Positions 45,915-59,384 are shown, counted from the first letter of the stretch. The stretch: DNA of 64,000 nt from Todiramphus chloris collaris (GCA_025345505.1 JANVCC010000021.1:33226893-33290892); one strand, 5' to 3'. A program made the numbers and translations. The notes: generated from the sequence alone by a model not told the origin.

Positions 45915-48589
45915 GGAGAGCTTTTGATTAGATGGGTGTATGGAGTGAGAAACTAATTTGACCTTTGATTAAATGATCTCACTTTCTTGGCACCATCACC
46001 TGTATCTCAATTATATTCTGCTAAGAGAAAAAAATAAATTTGGCCATTATTTTAACTGACATGAAAGGGCAGAATAGAAGGGTTTCAGCTTCCACTTGTT
46101 TCTGCAGACAGTGAAATGGGAAAATGAGTGGCCCCTAGAATTTACAGCCTCTTACTTATTACAGGCTGTGACTGCTGCAAGCACAGAGGGGATAATCAGC
46201 TTGTCAAGAGCCTGCCGCTGCGAATGCCAACATATAATCACTTCTATTGCTTCAGAAGACTTCTTAGGAAACTGTGGCAGTGCATTTACATTTAAAAAGC
46301 CATGTTGTAGAATTGTGAAGAGAGTTTACTTTAAAAAATACTGTAAAATAGTCCTTAAAATGATTAATTCATTCTTTCCCATGAATACTGTAGAAAGAGA
46401 CATAGAAGTTGATATTGTTGTATTGAAATGTTAGGTGAAAATCATTAGACTAGTAGATATTTGCAGGAGATAAAAATTCATTCTTGTGCAGAGCGTTGTT
46501 TCTTGCACAGAGGATAGTTGGTTGCTATATTAACAGAACAATCAAACTCAGCTGAATCAAAACTTGTGTATGTCAAGTTTTTCAGAACTTCAGAATGTAT
46601 AACATTGTAGAAATTATTAGTAACTCAAAATTGTACTTAGGATTTCTGGTAGCAATGAAACTCCTTAACTGATAGAGAGCTCTATTTCACAAAACCAAGT
46701 GCTAAACAACAGTTGCCTACAAGTAAGACACTTGAAAGAAAAATAAAGGCAAAAAGAATTTTATCAGATTCTGTCTACAAAGAGAAGAATAGTTTTAGTA
46801 AAAAGGCCCAATAGTAACCATTTGTAAGGAAATAAAAAGAGATACAACTTTGCAAGTCACTGAAGCTCCACTGAATTGAACCCATGACAATATTGGAATT
46901 CAATAGAAGTATAAAGTCAGTTAAAATATTGTGCTATAGTGATAGAGCTCAATTAAGTAGGAGCTGCATACAAACTGTAGAAATCTTCCAGAGCCATCTG
47001 AAAGGGGACTCATAAGCAAAGATGAGTCTTGAAGGGTTGAAAGACATACAGAGGGAATTAGATTTTTGAAACAGGATGCTAATTTGTTTTGGCTTCAGCT
47101 GCTGTATCAAGATTAGAAAAGGGGATAAAAAGCCTTAAGAAGGACAAAGGGTGAAAACTAAAGGGTGTAATAAAAAATTAAACCATGCACCATTAACATA
47201 CCTGACCTAAACCATTCAAATATGAAATCTAGGAATAAGTGAATTACAAGAAAATTACCAAGGGAAAGGACAGATGTTGCATTTCTTGAAGAAAACTGTA
47301 CCAGAATAAGAACTGGCAAGCAATTAGCTTGTGCAGGCATTATTTTTCAGTGATTAAATTGAAGGGGAGGGGGGGAAGCATAATTTAATATAAAAGAAAC
47401 TGTCACTTGTTAAAAGAATGGATTGAAAGAGATACATAAAAAAGCTTAGTAGTAATAAGGAAAAAAAAATAACTGGGTCAGTCTAATCCCCTCATTTCAG
47501 GTAGCAATTTTTTTTAGATTAATTTTTATTTAACATTGTAAATTTTGCAGTAGGAAAAAATCATACATGGAAGAGATACCAACAACAAATTACATTCCCT
47601 ACAGGGGACGCACTTAGAAATGTATATAGTTCGAATAAGGGTGAAGAGGATACCATGATTTCATAGGTTTAAAGGCCAAGACAAAAACAAATTAGGCTTA
47701 AGAATATCTGAAGTAATTGTGATCCTGTCAAAGATACTATCTTTCTTTTCTAGCTATAGAAACATATGCATTAAGTTCTGTTACATCTTGATTTTCTTAA
47801 CTTCAGAACTGTTTTCAGCTTAGGGAAAATTTCAGAGTATCTAAATACGTATCCTAAAGAAGATGTTTCAGTGCAGACAAATAGGTAACTAAGAAGAGTC
47901 AGGAGACTGAGAAGATTCAGAGAGACCAAGTTCATCATGCTAAGATTCTATCTGGCATAGGAAGGCAATCAAGGCTATAAATCAAGACCATCACTATCAT
48001 GGAAGAAAGTACTGGAAGAGAAAAGGTATGTGAAACAAAGGCTAAACACAGTGGCTTGACCACTATGCCATGCTGCACAGCTATGTGGTTTTCTGGCATA
48101 CCTACCTTGTTTGCAAAGTCCTGTGCGAGTTTACAGCCATTTTTGGGGAAGCCCATAACGCATCAGAGGCAAATAAATTTAGTATTATTGTTGGAATTGG
48201 AAAGCTTCAGAAACAATATATGTCAGTGCCCTATCCTTAAAAAGGAACTTCTGAAGCTAGGCAAGATCTATTTATAGCAGAATGGCTCATTTTCTGCCAT
48301 TCTAAGGATCTCCAGCTTTTGAACATAAGCTTAAGAGTGTTCGTTTTTTCAGGATCCGGGGTAGAGTCCCCTCTGATCTTAAGAGTCTGGTTAAATAGGC
48401 TTGAGGATCTTTCAGATAAGCCTACAGGAAATTTTTTGCATATAGCAGGCTACTGCTAAAACTGGTACTCCACAAATCAGTGTTGATCCTCATCATTTAA
48501 AGGGTTTAAAACTCACACTTCACTCAAGACTCTTTTAACTAATCTATACAATTATCTTAGGACCTATCTGATTTCTTCTGTAACATGAA

Positions 48590-48700
48590 AAAAAATTCAT
48601 TTCTGCCAGAGAGATAGTCATCACAAGTAGAATTTCCACAGGAATCCACGCTCTGTGTTTTTCAACATTTTTATAAATGATCCAAAAAAAAGGTGTTATG
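48590..48700 (+). mobile_element. Possible ancient CR1-like RT scrap
   Basis: The text around 48610-48685 can be read as a worn form of the RT motif [34 protein letters not shown], then in another frame FNIFINDPKK. Order and spacing fit. It is short and shifted, so this is only a suggestion. Confidence 0.3.
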
Positions 48701-49484
48701 AAAAAGGTATTAAGAACCAGACCATGTTGAGTTCTGGGATAATACTACAAAGAAAGATCATTCAGTCATAATAGTTGTTCTTTATGTGAAAGCATCTGTG
48801 CAGTGCCTTTGAGTGGTGAAGAAAGTCCAAAACCAAATAGAATATTTGGAATTATTAACAAAAATAAAAATAAAAAAAACCAACAACAACAAACAAAACC
48901 ACAAAAAAACAACAACAAAAAGCCCAACACCACAACAACTGGAGAAAAACTATACTGCTGAATAAGCCCATGGTACACTCATAACTTAAATATTATATGA
49001 AGTTCTTATCCTACCATCTGTAAAGCTATAAAAGAGAAAAATGCATAAATAGTACGTCTCAGTAATTATGACTTTACTTTTACTAGTAGAAGGACAAAAG
49101 CTTTGTATCGACCCAACCCTTCAAGTTCTTGGACTTTTTTCACATTTGACTTGATCTGAGCTGATTTTAGCTTTCTGTCACTGTTGCCTACATGTGGTGT
49201 GACTATCGCCTGACATGTTGCAGCTGGGAGTACTGCATATAATAAAGACTTGTCACCCTAAGGTAGTGACAGTATCCCTTTGTGTCAGCTGAGGCAAGGG
49301 AAAGTGCTGTACAACTTTCAAGCTCTAGCATGGCATACATAAAAAGGAACAAATCTATAATAAGAAAATTTGTTATTAAACCAATAAATACATCCGCATA
49401 AGAAAAACAAGAGGGGGAAGAACTCCCACTTGCCAATATTATACTCATCCTGGCAAAAGAACTCAAGGTGATGGTAATTGATAA
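48701..49484. other. No gene recognised
   Basis: A-rich low-complexity sequence around 48858-48925 yields Phe/Leu-rich shadow frames. Nothing else was classified. Confidence 0.5.
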
Positions 49485-50272
49485 CCTTTTCAATAAGGCC
49501 AAATTCCAGGTCCTGCACTTGGGCCACAACAACCTCCGGCAGTGCTATAGGCTTGGGGCGGAGTGGCTGGAGAGCTGCCAGGCAGAGAAGGACCTGGGGA
49601 TGTTGACTGACAGACAGCTGAACATGAGCCAGCAGTATGCCCAGGTGTCCAAGAAGGCAATGACATCCTGGCCTGGATCAGGAATAGTGTGGTCAGCAGG
49701 AGAAGGGAGGTTATCATTTCTCTGTACTCGGCTTTGGTGAGGCCACACCTCAAATACTGTGTCCAGTTTTGGGCCCCTCTCCACAAGAAGGATGTTGAGC
49801 TTTTGGAGAGGGTACAGAGGCATGCTACAAAGCTAGTAAAGGGTTTGGAGCATGTGTCTTATGAGTTAATGCTGACACATCTGGGGCTGTTTAGCCTTGA
49901 GAAAAGAAGGCTGAGGGGAGACCTTATTGCCCTCTACAACTACCTGAAAGGAAATTGTAGCAAAGTGGGAGTTGGTCTGTTCTTGCTGGTGACAACTGAC
50001 AGAACAAGAGGAAATGGCCTGAAGTTGAACCATGGGAGGTTCAGGCTGGATATTAGGAAGTATTTCTTTCCAGAAAGGGTTGTCAGGCAGTGGAATGGGC
50101 TGCCCAGGGAGGTGGTGGAGTCACCATTCCTGGAGGTATTTAAGAGGTGGTTAGATGTTATGTACAGGGACATGGTTTAGTGGTTTTTGACATGGCTAGG
50201 AATAAGGTTGGACTTTAAGATTTTGAAGGTCTCTTCCAGAGGGAACTATTCTACAATTCTATGATTCTTGAA
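49485..50272 (+). mobile_element. CR1 LINE 3' region, well kept
   Basis: A 5'-truncated CR1 starts in the ORF2 thumb ([20 protein letters not shown]). After a frame change near 49660 it is open for 163 codons to the natural ORF2 stop ([52 protein letters not shown], ending about 50177). The 3' end is ATTCTACAATTCTATGATTC near 50250-50268. The long intact frame shows little divergence, so this is among the younger CR1 copies here. A family 1 LTR begins about 25 bp downstream. Confidence 0.95.
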
Positions 50273-50294
50273 GGAAACTGGAAGCCTGTTAAAG

Positions 50295-50757
50295 TGTGGT
50301 GTGTTTACCCTTGCTGGGCACCAGGTGCCCACCAAGCCCTTCTATCACTTCCCCCAACCTCTGTCAGCACGGCATGCAGGGAGAGAATAAGATGAAAAAA
50401 AGAGAACTGTGGGTTACGAGAGATGTTATTCTCTACTTCACATCCTCAGGCAGTGTCAGGCAGAGTCCAGGAAGCAGGGCTCCAGAACCCATATCAGTTA
50501 CTTGGAGGACAAGCCGAATGCTCCCTCATCCTCCTCCTGCCCTCCCCCTTTATTGATGAGCTGACATTATATGGTATGGAATATCCTACTGGTCAGCTCA
50601 GGTCAGCTGTATCCCCTCCACCATCTTGCCCCCCCATCCTCTGGTGCCTTGTGAGCACTGTCAGTTATAACATGGGTGTGTTATCAACACGCTCCAGATC
50701 CCAGTGCTGCAGCATGAGGGCTGTATGGGGAAAAGCAGCTCAGCCAGACTCATTACA
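50295..50757 (-). mobile_element. Solo LTR, 'family 1', with near-perfect 5-bp duplication; fossil
   Basis: The plus strand runs from TGTGGTGTGTTTACCC to CAGACTCATTACA, 463 bp with TG...CA ends. The flanking bases TAAAG (50290-50294) and TAAGG (50758-50762) form a 5-bp target duplication with one change. Inside, GACATTATATGGTATGG and GGTCAGCTCAGGTCAGCTG (about 50565-50610) match the family 1 copies at 5.1 and 36.4 kb. It contains no retroviral genes; frames of up to 118 codons are shadows. Confidence 0.82.
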
Positions 50758-51472
50758 TAAGGCCAGAGAAAAGGGGTAGTTGTAGGCAGGCATTTTTATA
50801 TAATGATATTTATTAGTTAAGCTTTTTTTTTTAGATTTGGATAATTTAGATTGTTACACTGTTAAAACATTAATTGAACTAAGATTAAGTTCTGAGCTGC
50901 ATACATATACTATGTTCCCTTTTGCCACTAAGGAGATTTTGGGTGTAACAACAAGAACAAGAAAGAGACAAGGCAATCAGTAGCTTTCTAATGAAGAATT
51001 GTTGAACGTAGCAGGCTCTTCTCATGGAATAAGAATGACAGAGGAAGAATAAAGTGAAAATTTACAAAGCAAGGAGTGGTACTGGAAGTAAAGACCCATT
51101 ATGTCTTTCTTAATACTGTGAAGAGAAGTCATCAAGTAAAAAACTGCAGGTGTCAATTCAAACAGAAAATCATGTACTTAGTAGCGAAGTATATTGCCAC
51201 ATGATACTATGGATGCTCAAATCTCTCATAGTTTCAAGGAGAAAGTTAGGAAAGAAGAACTCTTCTGGTCTTTAAATAGAAATATACTATTTCTTCTACA
51301 GGGAGTCCAGAGCTACAAATTGTTGGAGACTGGAGAATTATGATGCTCCATTTTCTGTTTGAGTAGTCTTCCTCAGACTTCTATTGAAAAGTTGATGCTC
51401 TTTGACACATCTGATCTGACAGCTCTCAGTGAATCTATAAAATGAATAATAACAGCATAATAATAGTAGTTG

Positions 51473-51492
51473 TTTTTTTTTTTTTTTTTTTT
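51473..51492. repeat. poly(T) run of 20
   Basis: A simple homopolymer in AT-rich DNA. Confidence 0.9.
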
Positions 51493-54400
51493 CCTATTTC
51501 TATATATCTGAGAGTATGGAAATCTTGTATACACTGAAAATAGTTGTAATATTATAATACTAAATACAAACAAATGGCTTATTATTTTGTTTTCATAGTC
51601 TACTCTTGCTTCTTAATTTATATTTGAACACATTTTAATATTTATGAAAAGAACAGAATCAGTTTCTCTTTAGATAATATATATTAATTAAAAGGCTTCA
51701 TATATAAAATGAAAGCATATATAATGCACTGCTGTCTTTACCTCTGGTAGATATACATGTGCAATTCAGAAGAAATGAGAACACTTAACAATAGATAAGA
51801 TTTTAAGCTTTTACTAAATTTGCAGTATTTCTGACAAAGTTCTGAGTGGAGAAATGGCAGAACCACATTTATGAAAATAGTTCTCAATAACTAAGGACAC
51901 TTTTGGGATAGTGCTATGATCACCGTAATGTTACACAGAACTGATATTAAGTTTAAATATAAATTTGATGTAGTTATTTTTTTACTCAGATGACTTCAAC
52001 GAACAGAAGAATACTCAGGTTTCATAATAATGTTTCAGATATGAAATTCAATAAAAATAAGAAATATTTTCTTCCTTTACTCCCAACATCCATCAGAAAT
52101 GATTTAGAATTTCATCTGGGGCTAGCTAATCCAATATGTCATGTGTGGGAAGAGAGAAGGTATGTGATCACCAGCCATCTTTTATAAAATTATGGAAATG
52201 AGTACTATCAGTGAACATATGGGACTATTAATATACTGGTTTGGCTTTAACGGCATTGGAAAACATGGTAACAAATCTATGTAGGAAGTGTAAGTTTCAA
52301 GAGTGTTAACTCTAATGAGACAGGATGTCTCAAAGGGCATGCTGTTTACATGAAATAACTAACTTCAGCTGTTACATCTAGAAGATAAGGTTGCCTTTAT
52401 AGAGATGGGTCAGTTTGCTTGGACATCTTTAGCTGAGTGCAAAGACATATAATATAAATGTTTAAAGTGGTTATTAGTGAGTGCACACACACACACAAAA
52501 GGTAGCTGGGATTTAATGAGATACCAGGCTAAAAATTAGTGTGCTCACCACTTCTTGCAATACACCTGAAGAGTCTTTGTTTTCCAGGAAAGTATCAGTC
52601 AGGAAAGACAGGGACCACATGGGTCCTGGGTGCTGCTGATGTGCCAGGTCCCACCAGATCTATCATCAGTGGTAACACTTATGTCTTGACTGTAAGATCC
52701 TATAATTAATCTTTATGCTGAGTAGTTTGTCTTTCTTTAGGATTTTATATCTTTCCATGTTAACAGTTCTTCTCTTGACTCATTGACACACTAGAAACCC
52801 AGCTTCTGTCTGCAATTTTTATCTCCTTAATGTTTTTTACCAATTTACTAGCTGTTTTTCTCAGAAATCCAAACCAGAGACATGCAGCTGTCTCATCACA
52901 GCTGTCCTTATATCCTTGTAGGCAGGTACACCATTGATATGGTCAATGGCTTATAGCAAGGGTTAGAGAGAAGAGGTTACAGAGAAAATACCTAAAAGAA
53001 ATGGGGAAGCAATGGGGAAGCTATTCTGTGAAAAATTCCTGCTTTAATTAATCAATTAATTAAGTTTTATTATTAAAAAAAATATTGGTATAAAACTCTT
53101 CACATTTATACATATAGACAATCCCCAGGAAAATAGTACTAAGAAATTGATACACTTTACAGTGAAAACCTAATGGGACTGTTCTAGAACATAGACACCA
53201 CATTCATATCAACTTAACTAATGTTTTTATACTAAAAGCTTAACTATCCTATGAGATGGGTATATCTCTCCAGTGAATCCTATAAACAGAACCATCTGCC
53301 CCAACCTATGCATCTAAAAGTCATAAATGCTGAAGCACTAACCATGTCAGATTCCAGTTATACCCAACAAAGATAATTAAATACTTGCATGGCATAGTTA
53401 TCTGACCTCTCTCAGATTAAGATGAGAAAAATTACTCTCTTGTGACAAGTTATACCTCCATTGACTATAAAGAAATGTGTAGGTGCCTAACACAGATGTA
53501 AGAGTTTTACTTTAGATGAATTGCATCCAAATCTATTTCCTCCTGGCTATTACTAAATTATATAGCAAATTTTTGTCTAAATTCAGACTGAAAAAGAGCA
53601 CAGCATGGCCATCATGACTATATCAGCATTACTTAAGCATACTTAGATGAAATTTCTTCCTAGTAATATTGAACTGTTTATTTTTTCCAACTTGGGGTAT
53701 CAAACACCTTAATCAAATTACTAAATTATGTACATTACAAAAATATGTATCTTATTCCACATCTTTTTACTACCTGTTACTTGCCTAGTTACCAACACAC
53801 ATCCTCCCCCCCCTTCATTTTGCATCATTTTAGATGGACAAAAGTATGGGTAAGGGTATATTTAAAGCTAATTGATTAAAATTTTCTGAAAAATACTTTC
53901 TCACTCTGAAATACTAAATGTAAAAGGATGTGTTAATTCACTCAGACCCATGATTCCTCAACTCCCTGGACTTCTCTCCCCTGTGGTTACCTCCGCCTGT
54001 ATTTGGAGAACTGTCTATAGCTACAAGTGTTTTCATTCTCCTGTAACCCCTCCAACCTTCCACAAACCTTGTTACACAAATTTCTTTGATGTTGTAAGCC
54101 AAATAAAGCAGACAGCTCAGGTGGACAGCTAACTTTAAAATGCTCAAAAAACAAATAGAAAGAGTAATTCCTCTCTCTCTCTCTTTTTTATTATTCATTT
54201 CCAAAATTTAAGAATTATTTTATGCTATGTAGATTTAAATTTTCATCCTATTTTATGCTATAGAATCAAATATGCAATAATAAAGATCCTGTGTGAACAG
54301 CTTCTATAGGAAGAAGAAAGAAGGAATAATGCAATTCAAGAAAGTTGCTGAAAGGCAAGAACAAGTAGGACTCTTTAAAAGGTTTCATTTGGAATGAAGA

Positions 54401-55335
54401 ATGTAATGAACTTCTCCAGCTTGCTTAATAATTAAAAATATTTCATGAGAAAAAGAGACCTAGAGGAGAAAGATACGGATTAAGATGTTTGTAAATAAAT
54501 TTATGATCATAATTATAGGACTGATTTTCAAAGAAAAAAATAGGTCTTTAAGAAACTTTTCTGAAGGGATGTTTCTAGGAGTCTATATTCTAGTCTCTAT
54601 ATATTTCTTCATTTCACTGAATTGAGGCAAAAGTTTGGGATTTTGAAAATTATGAAAAACAAAATATACAAAAGTACTGCTTTTAACATGCTGGATATTT
54701 TTTGGCACTACAGAAACTGAAATTCCTCTTTGTCCAAATGATCTAAAATGGTATTAGGTGGAGACAGTTATGAATTTTTTTTTAAGCATTTGTCTATAAT
54801 TTTCCTATTTAGTACCGTGCCTCTTGGGAACTATAATTTAGAAACCTCATATTCAGAGCTGATTAAATTGAAATTGATGGGCAGTGGAGGAAATTAAATT
54901 CCTTAGGGATCTGTGTCCACAGATCATGAAAGCCCTAACCGTTAAGCAATATTTAAAAGTAAAATTCTATGTGAAGATTATTTAATGAGTGCAACAGAAG
55001 GAAATACTATAACCTGAACTAAAATATCCTTAAAAAAAAATTAAATTTGATTTTGATAAGTTTTTTAAGAAGCAATGCTGACATTTTTCTAAAACATCAT
55101 GCTTATGAAATATTGCAATAAATTCTGTGTATAAAAATGCAAAAATTAATTTAGAAGTAGCTGAACTAAATAGAGAAGAAAAGAAAAATACTAATGTGTT
55201 TATTTCTTTAATTTATTATTATTTAAATTTACAATTTAATATTTATTAAATAAATAAAGGTAGGCAATTGACTAGTAAAATCATATGACTATAATAAATG
55301 AAACTGAACAAAAATGTTATCGTTTATCTTCCCCT

Positions 55336-55357
55336 CCCCCCCCCCCCCCCCCCCCCC
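55336..55357. repeat. poly(C) run of 22
   Basis: An uninterrupted C run, preceded by CCCCT. The minus strand is therefore a 22-G run that can fold into a G-quadruplex. Run length is error-prone in sequencing. Confidence 0.93.
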
Positions 55358-56955
55358 AGTCTTTAGCTGTATAGTAGTATCAAAATTAGCTCAGTAGGAT
55401 ATTTCAATCTAAAACCTATCAAACTTATTTGTTCTTGGACATGCACTTGGTCTAACTTCTTTATATCAATAACATCCTGTTATAAAACAGTTATTTTGAG
55501 GTAATGGTTAGTCATAGGGCATGGATCTTGAAAGTGATGGATCATTGAACCTTTACAGTTTAATAACACCTCAGAAGAAGATTCATAGAACTTCATCTTT
55601 GTGAACTTATGCAAGTCCTTGGTGTATCTCACTGATTTGCATCTCTCAGGAGATTATGGTTATTATAGACCTTGTAACATACTTTTCCTCTGCAAACAGC
55701 AAGTGGGGGTGAAAGAGGAGCCTGAAGCTGCTTGAGACTATTTTAATGAGTGAATCCTCCTTGAACTGACTTTCAGAAAAGACATTAATTGCAGAAAGGT
55801 CTCATAATAATTATAGTATCTTGAAACATGTAAGTTATCTTAGCTATAAAATGGGGCCTACACAATCAAATTATTACAGGCACAATATTAAATTGCCTCC
55901 TTTTTGTGGTTTGCTCCCACTATTAGCATGTTCTCATTAGCCAAGTTAAAGTATTTCATTTCTACAGATTTTATAGTAGATGGGTTTTATATTGTACTTC
56001 AGGGGCTACAGGACTAATAACACATCCTTCAAAATGTGCAGTAAAGCAGCAGTTGTTTAAGTACCCCATGCATGCATTCCTGCATTTTGAAAATATCCTA
56101 AAATGAAACAGACCTCTAAAGATAAAATAAAACTTCAGGGCTTCCCATCCCATAAAGAAAATATTTTATAGTATTAGATGTGTTCTTCATTCTTTGTGTT
56201 TCTTTTGTTTGTTTGTTTCCTTTCTTCCTTTTTATTTTTTCCTTCTTTTTTTTTTTTTTTGTTCCTCAAGAGAAAGGCAGAAAATAGTTTGTTAACTGGT
56301 AGACTGGCATAAGTAGTCGATACAGGTAGTCTGTAATAGCATAAAACTGACATGAGCTTCCTGTGCAAAAAGCTCATTTTGACTTGAGGACTCATCATGA
56401 TAATTAATGTCCAAGATAACCTGCAGATTTATGACTGGGTCAGACCACTACTGTAAATTTATTCTGTTTATTTCTACATAGGAACCATACAGGTTGAAAA
56501 GACTGGTTTGTTTTGTTTTTTTTTTTTTTTTTCCCCCCAAAAAACCACCTGCCATACTTAAAAACCACTTTAAAATATTTTCTTGTCTCCCCAGAATGTA
56601 GTACTGAAAGCAGAATAAGTTTTATCTAAGACAAAATGTGAAACAATTCAGCCAATTTTACCATCAAATGCAATTCATTCCATTCTTCCTCTGTTCTTTT
56701 TCTCCCAGGACAACTGCTTATGCTGCATTGAATTCTACTCTTTTACAGCTGTACATCACTTACGATTAATAGTTCTACCTCTTTCAGAACATTTAAAAGG
56801 TCCAGAAGCCTTATAATATAGCTTTTCCCTCAAGTTATGTTTCAAAAAACAGAGTCTTTTCTGTAACCAGAATATATCTTTGACTTATTTACATTCCTAT
56901 TTCCATGAGCTGCCAAAATTTTCTTCCAGACTACTCTGGAATTATCATAAAACCC

Positions 56956-57930
56956 AAATCATAGAACCACAGAATGGTTCGGTTTGGAAAGTATCGTCTA
57001 GTTCCAGCCACCTTCCCATGGGCAGGGACATCTTCAATTTGACCAAATTGTTCAAAACATTATTCAACCTGGCTTTGAACACTTCCAGGGATGGGGCATC
57101 CACAATCTACCTGGATGACCTATTACAGTGCCTCACTACCCTCACAGTGAAGAACTTTTTCCTTATGTCACATTGACATTACTCTTTTTCAGTTTAAATA
57201 TATTATGCCTCATCCTATCACTACATGCCTTTGTAAAAAGTGCCTCTCTAGCTTTCTTGTAGGCCTCTTTTACATATTAGAAGGCTGTTCTAAGGTGTCC
57301 CCAGAGTCTTCACTTCTCCAGACTGAACAAACTCAACTTTGTCTCAGCCTGATTCACAGGAGAGGTGCTCCAGCCCTCTGATGAACTTCATGATAATAAA
57401 ATAATCACTTGTCTCAATCTATGGTCTCTGTTTATGTTGATGTCACACATAAAACTATTGTCTTTCTCATATTCATCTTGGTGACCACAAGGGTGCCAAG
57501 GTCCTTATTGTAGTACTGCTCCCTAACTTGTTACTCCCTCCCAGATGCAGAACTCCTGTTGGCCCATTGCTCCAGAAAGTCTATGTCTTTCTGAATGACA
57601 GTTGGTCCAAATTCAGCACTTTCCCAGTTTAATGTCACCTGCAAATTCGATGATAAGGCACTCTGACCTTTCATTGATGGAGATAGTAAGAAGGATGAGT
57701 CCTAGGATATACCCACACATTGCTCCATTTGTTACTGTCCTCCAAGTATGGAATACGATTGTTAACCATTGCTACCAGCTGAGCCCAGTTTTCCACCCAT
57801 GTAGATGTCCATTCATCCAAACTATGATGTCTTACCTTGGATACAAGAATACTGTCCATACTGTTTTCAATCACCTCTTTTTTTATGTGCCTAGAAATTC
57901 ATTCTAAGGGATATCAGTCAATTCTAAGGA
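56956..57930 (-). mobile_element. Older CR1 LINE, 3' portion; interrupted by a second CR1
   Basis: The plus strand starts with the reverse complement of a CR1 end (ATCATAGAACCACAGAATGG) and then runs backward through ORF2. It passes the C-terminal text near 57060-57170, the thumb near 57300-57380, the catalytic-box region near 57640-57660, and a palm-proximal part near 57780-57880 (VENWAQLV on the minus strand). Divergence is high. Its upstream part resumes at 59385-59690 beyond the plus-strand CR1. Confidence 0.78.
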
Positions 57931-57937
57931 ATCTCAG

Positions 57938-59377
57938 TCACTGAACAGGTGAGGTGCCTGAGGACTGGAGGAAAGTCAATGTCACTCTGGTCTTCAAAAG
58001 GGGCAAGAAGGAAGACGCTGGTAATTACAGACCAGTTAGCCTCACCACCATCCCTGGAAAGGTGGTGAAGAGTCTCATACTGGAGATCATATCTCAGCAC
58101 ATGGAAGAAAAGAAGGTTATCAACAATAGCCAATATGGATTTGTGAAAGGGAAGTCATGTCTGACTAATCTGATAGCCTTCTATGACGGTGTGACTGAAT
58201 GGGTAGAGTCAGGGAGAGCCATGGATGTTGTCTACCTTGATTTAAGCAAGGCTTTTGATGCTGTCCCCCATGACATCCTTGTGGGTAAGCTCAAGAAGTG
58301 TGGGTTAGAAGAGTGGATGGTGAGATGGGTTGAGAACTGGCTGAACAATAGAGATCAGAGGGTTGTGATCAGTGGTGTGGAGTCCATATAGTGACCTGCA
58401 AGTAGTGTTGTTCCCCAGGGGTCAGTTCTGGGTCAAGTCTTATTCAACATCTTCATCAATGACATGGATGAAGGGGTAGAGCGTACCCTCAGTAAGTTTG
58501 CTGATGATACGAAACTGGAAGGAGTGGATGATACACAGGAAGGCTGTGCTGCCATCCACCGAGATCTGGACAGACTGGAAAGCTGGGCAAAGGGAAACCT
58601 AATTAAGTTCAACAAGGATGAGTGTAGAGTCCTACACCTGAGGAGGAACAACACCATGTACCAGTACAGGTTAGAGGTAGACCCACTGGAAAGCAGCCCC
58701 ATCGAGAGGGACCTTGGCATCCTGGTGGACAATAAGTTATCCATGGAACAGCAATGCACCCTTGTGGCCAGGAATGCCAATGCTATCCTGGGGTGCATAA
58801 TGAAGAGTGTGGCCAGCAGGTTGAATGAGTTTGCCCTCCCCCTCTACTCTGCCCTAGTGAGACCACATCTGGAGTATTGTGTTCAGTTCTGGTCTCCCCA
58901 GTTCAAGAGGGACAGGGAAATACTAGAGAGAGTCCAAGGGAGAGCTACAGAGATGATGAAGGGACTGGAACATCTCTCTTATGAGGAAAGGCTGAGAGCC
59001 ATGGGGCTGTTTAGCCTGGAAAAGAGAAGGGGAGAGGGGATCTTATATATGTTTACAAATATCTGAAGGGTGGGTGTCAAGTAGAAGGGGACAATCTCAT
59101 TTCAGTTGTGCCCTGGGATAGGACAAGAGATAATGGTAACAAGGTGAAACACAGGAAGTCCCACTTCAACATGAGGAAAAATTTCTTCAGTGTGAGAGTG
59201 ACAGAGCACTGGAACAGGCTGCCCAGAGAGGTTGTGGAGTCTCCTTCTCTGAAGACTTTCAAGACCTGCCTGTATCTGTTCCTGTGTGTCCTGCCCTGGG
59301 TGTTCCTGTATTGGCAGGAGGGTAGGACTCAATAATCTCCAGAGGTTCTTTCTAAGCCCTACCATTCTCTGATTCAC
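57938..59377 (+). mobile_element. CR1 LINE inserted in an older CR1; RT nearly continuous
   Basis: A 5'-truncated copy of about 1.44 kb. The frame at 57954-58391 encodes the RT fingers and palm: KKEDAGNYRPVSLTTIPGKV, YGFVKGKSCLTNLIAFYD, VVYLDLSKAFDAVPHDIL. Two adjacent stops near 58389-58394 interrupt it. The same frame resumes with [20 protein letters not shown], the intact catalytic box FADD at 58497-58508, and thumb and C-terminal text to 59066. A one-base loss near 59030 then shifts the frame, and the C-terminal stretch (RKNFFSVRVTEHWNRLPREV) is read in the next frame. The 3' end CCATTCTCTGATTC is at about 59360. It is the best-kept RT in the window, but 5'-truncated and dead. Confidence 0.95.
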
Positions 59378-59384
59378 ACAGGGA

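Larger units (their letters stand above)
39271..48589. other. Long AT-rich stretch without recognised genes or young repeats
   Basis: More than 9 kb with no young CR1 or LTR. Features inside are a 143-codon frame (minus, 41085-41516), a compound microsatellite at 42284-42340, a 45-bp duplication at 43246-43335, a 12-bp duplication at 45772-45795 and a poly(A) run at 45895-45914. No exon or RNA gene was recognised. Confidence 0.5.
50763..56954. other. Long AT-rich stretch, no gene recognised
   Basis: Over 6 kb without a classifiable element. Simple tracts are T20 at 51473-51492, a short (CA)n near 52484, (CT)n at 54169-54184, C22 at 55336-55357, and T runs near 56246 and 56516. No exon or RNA gene was recognised. 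Confidence 0.5.

Noticed and set aside
58433-58798. 121-codon minus frame
   Set aside because: Antisense shadow of the CR1 reverse transcriptase.
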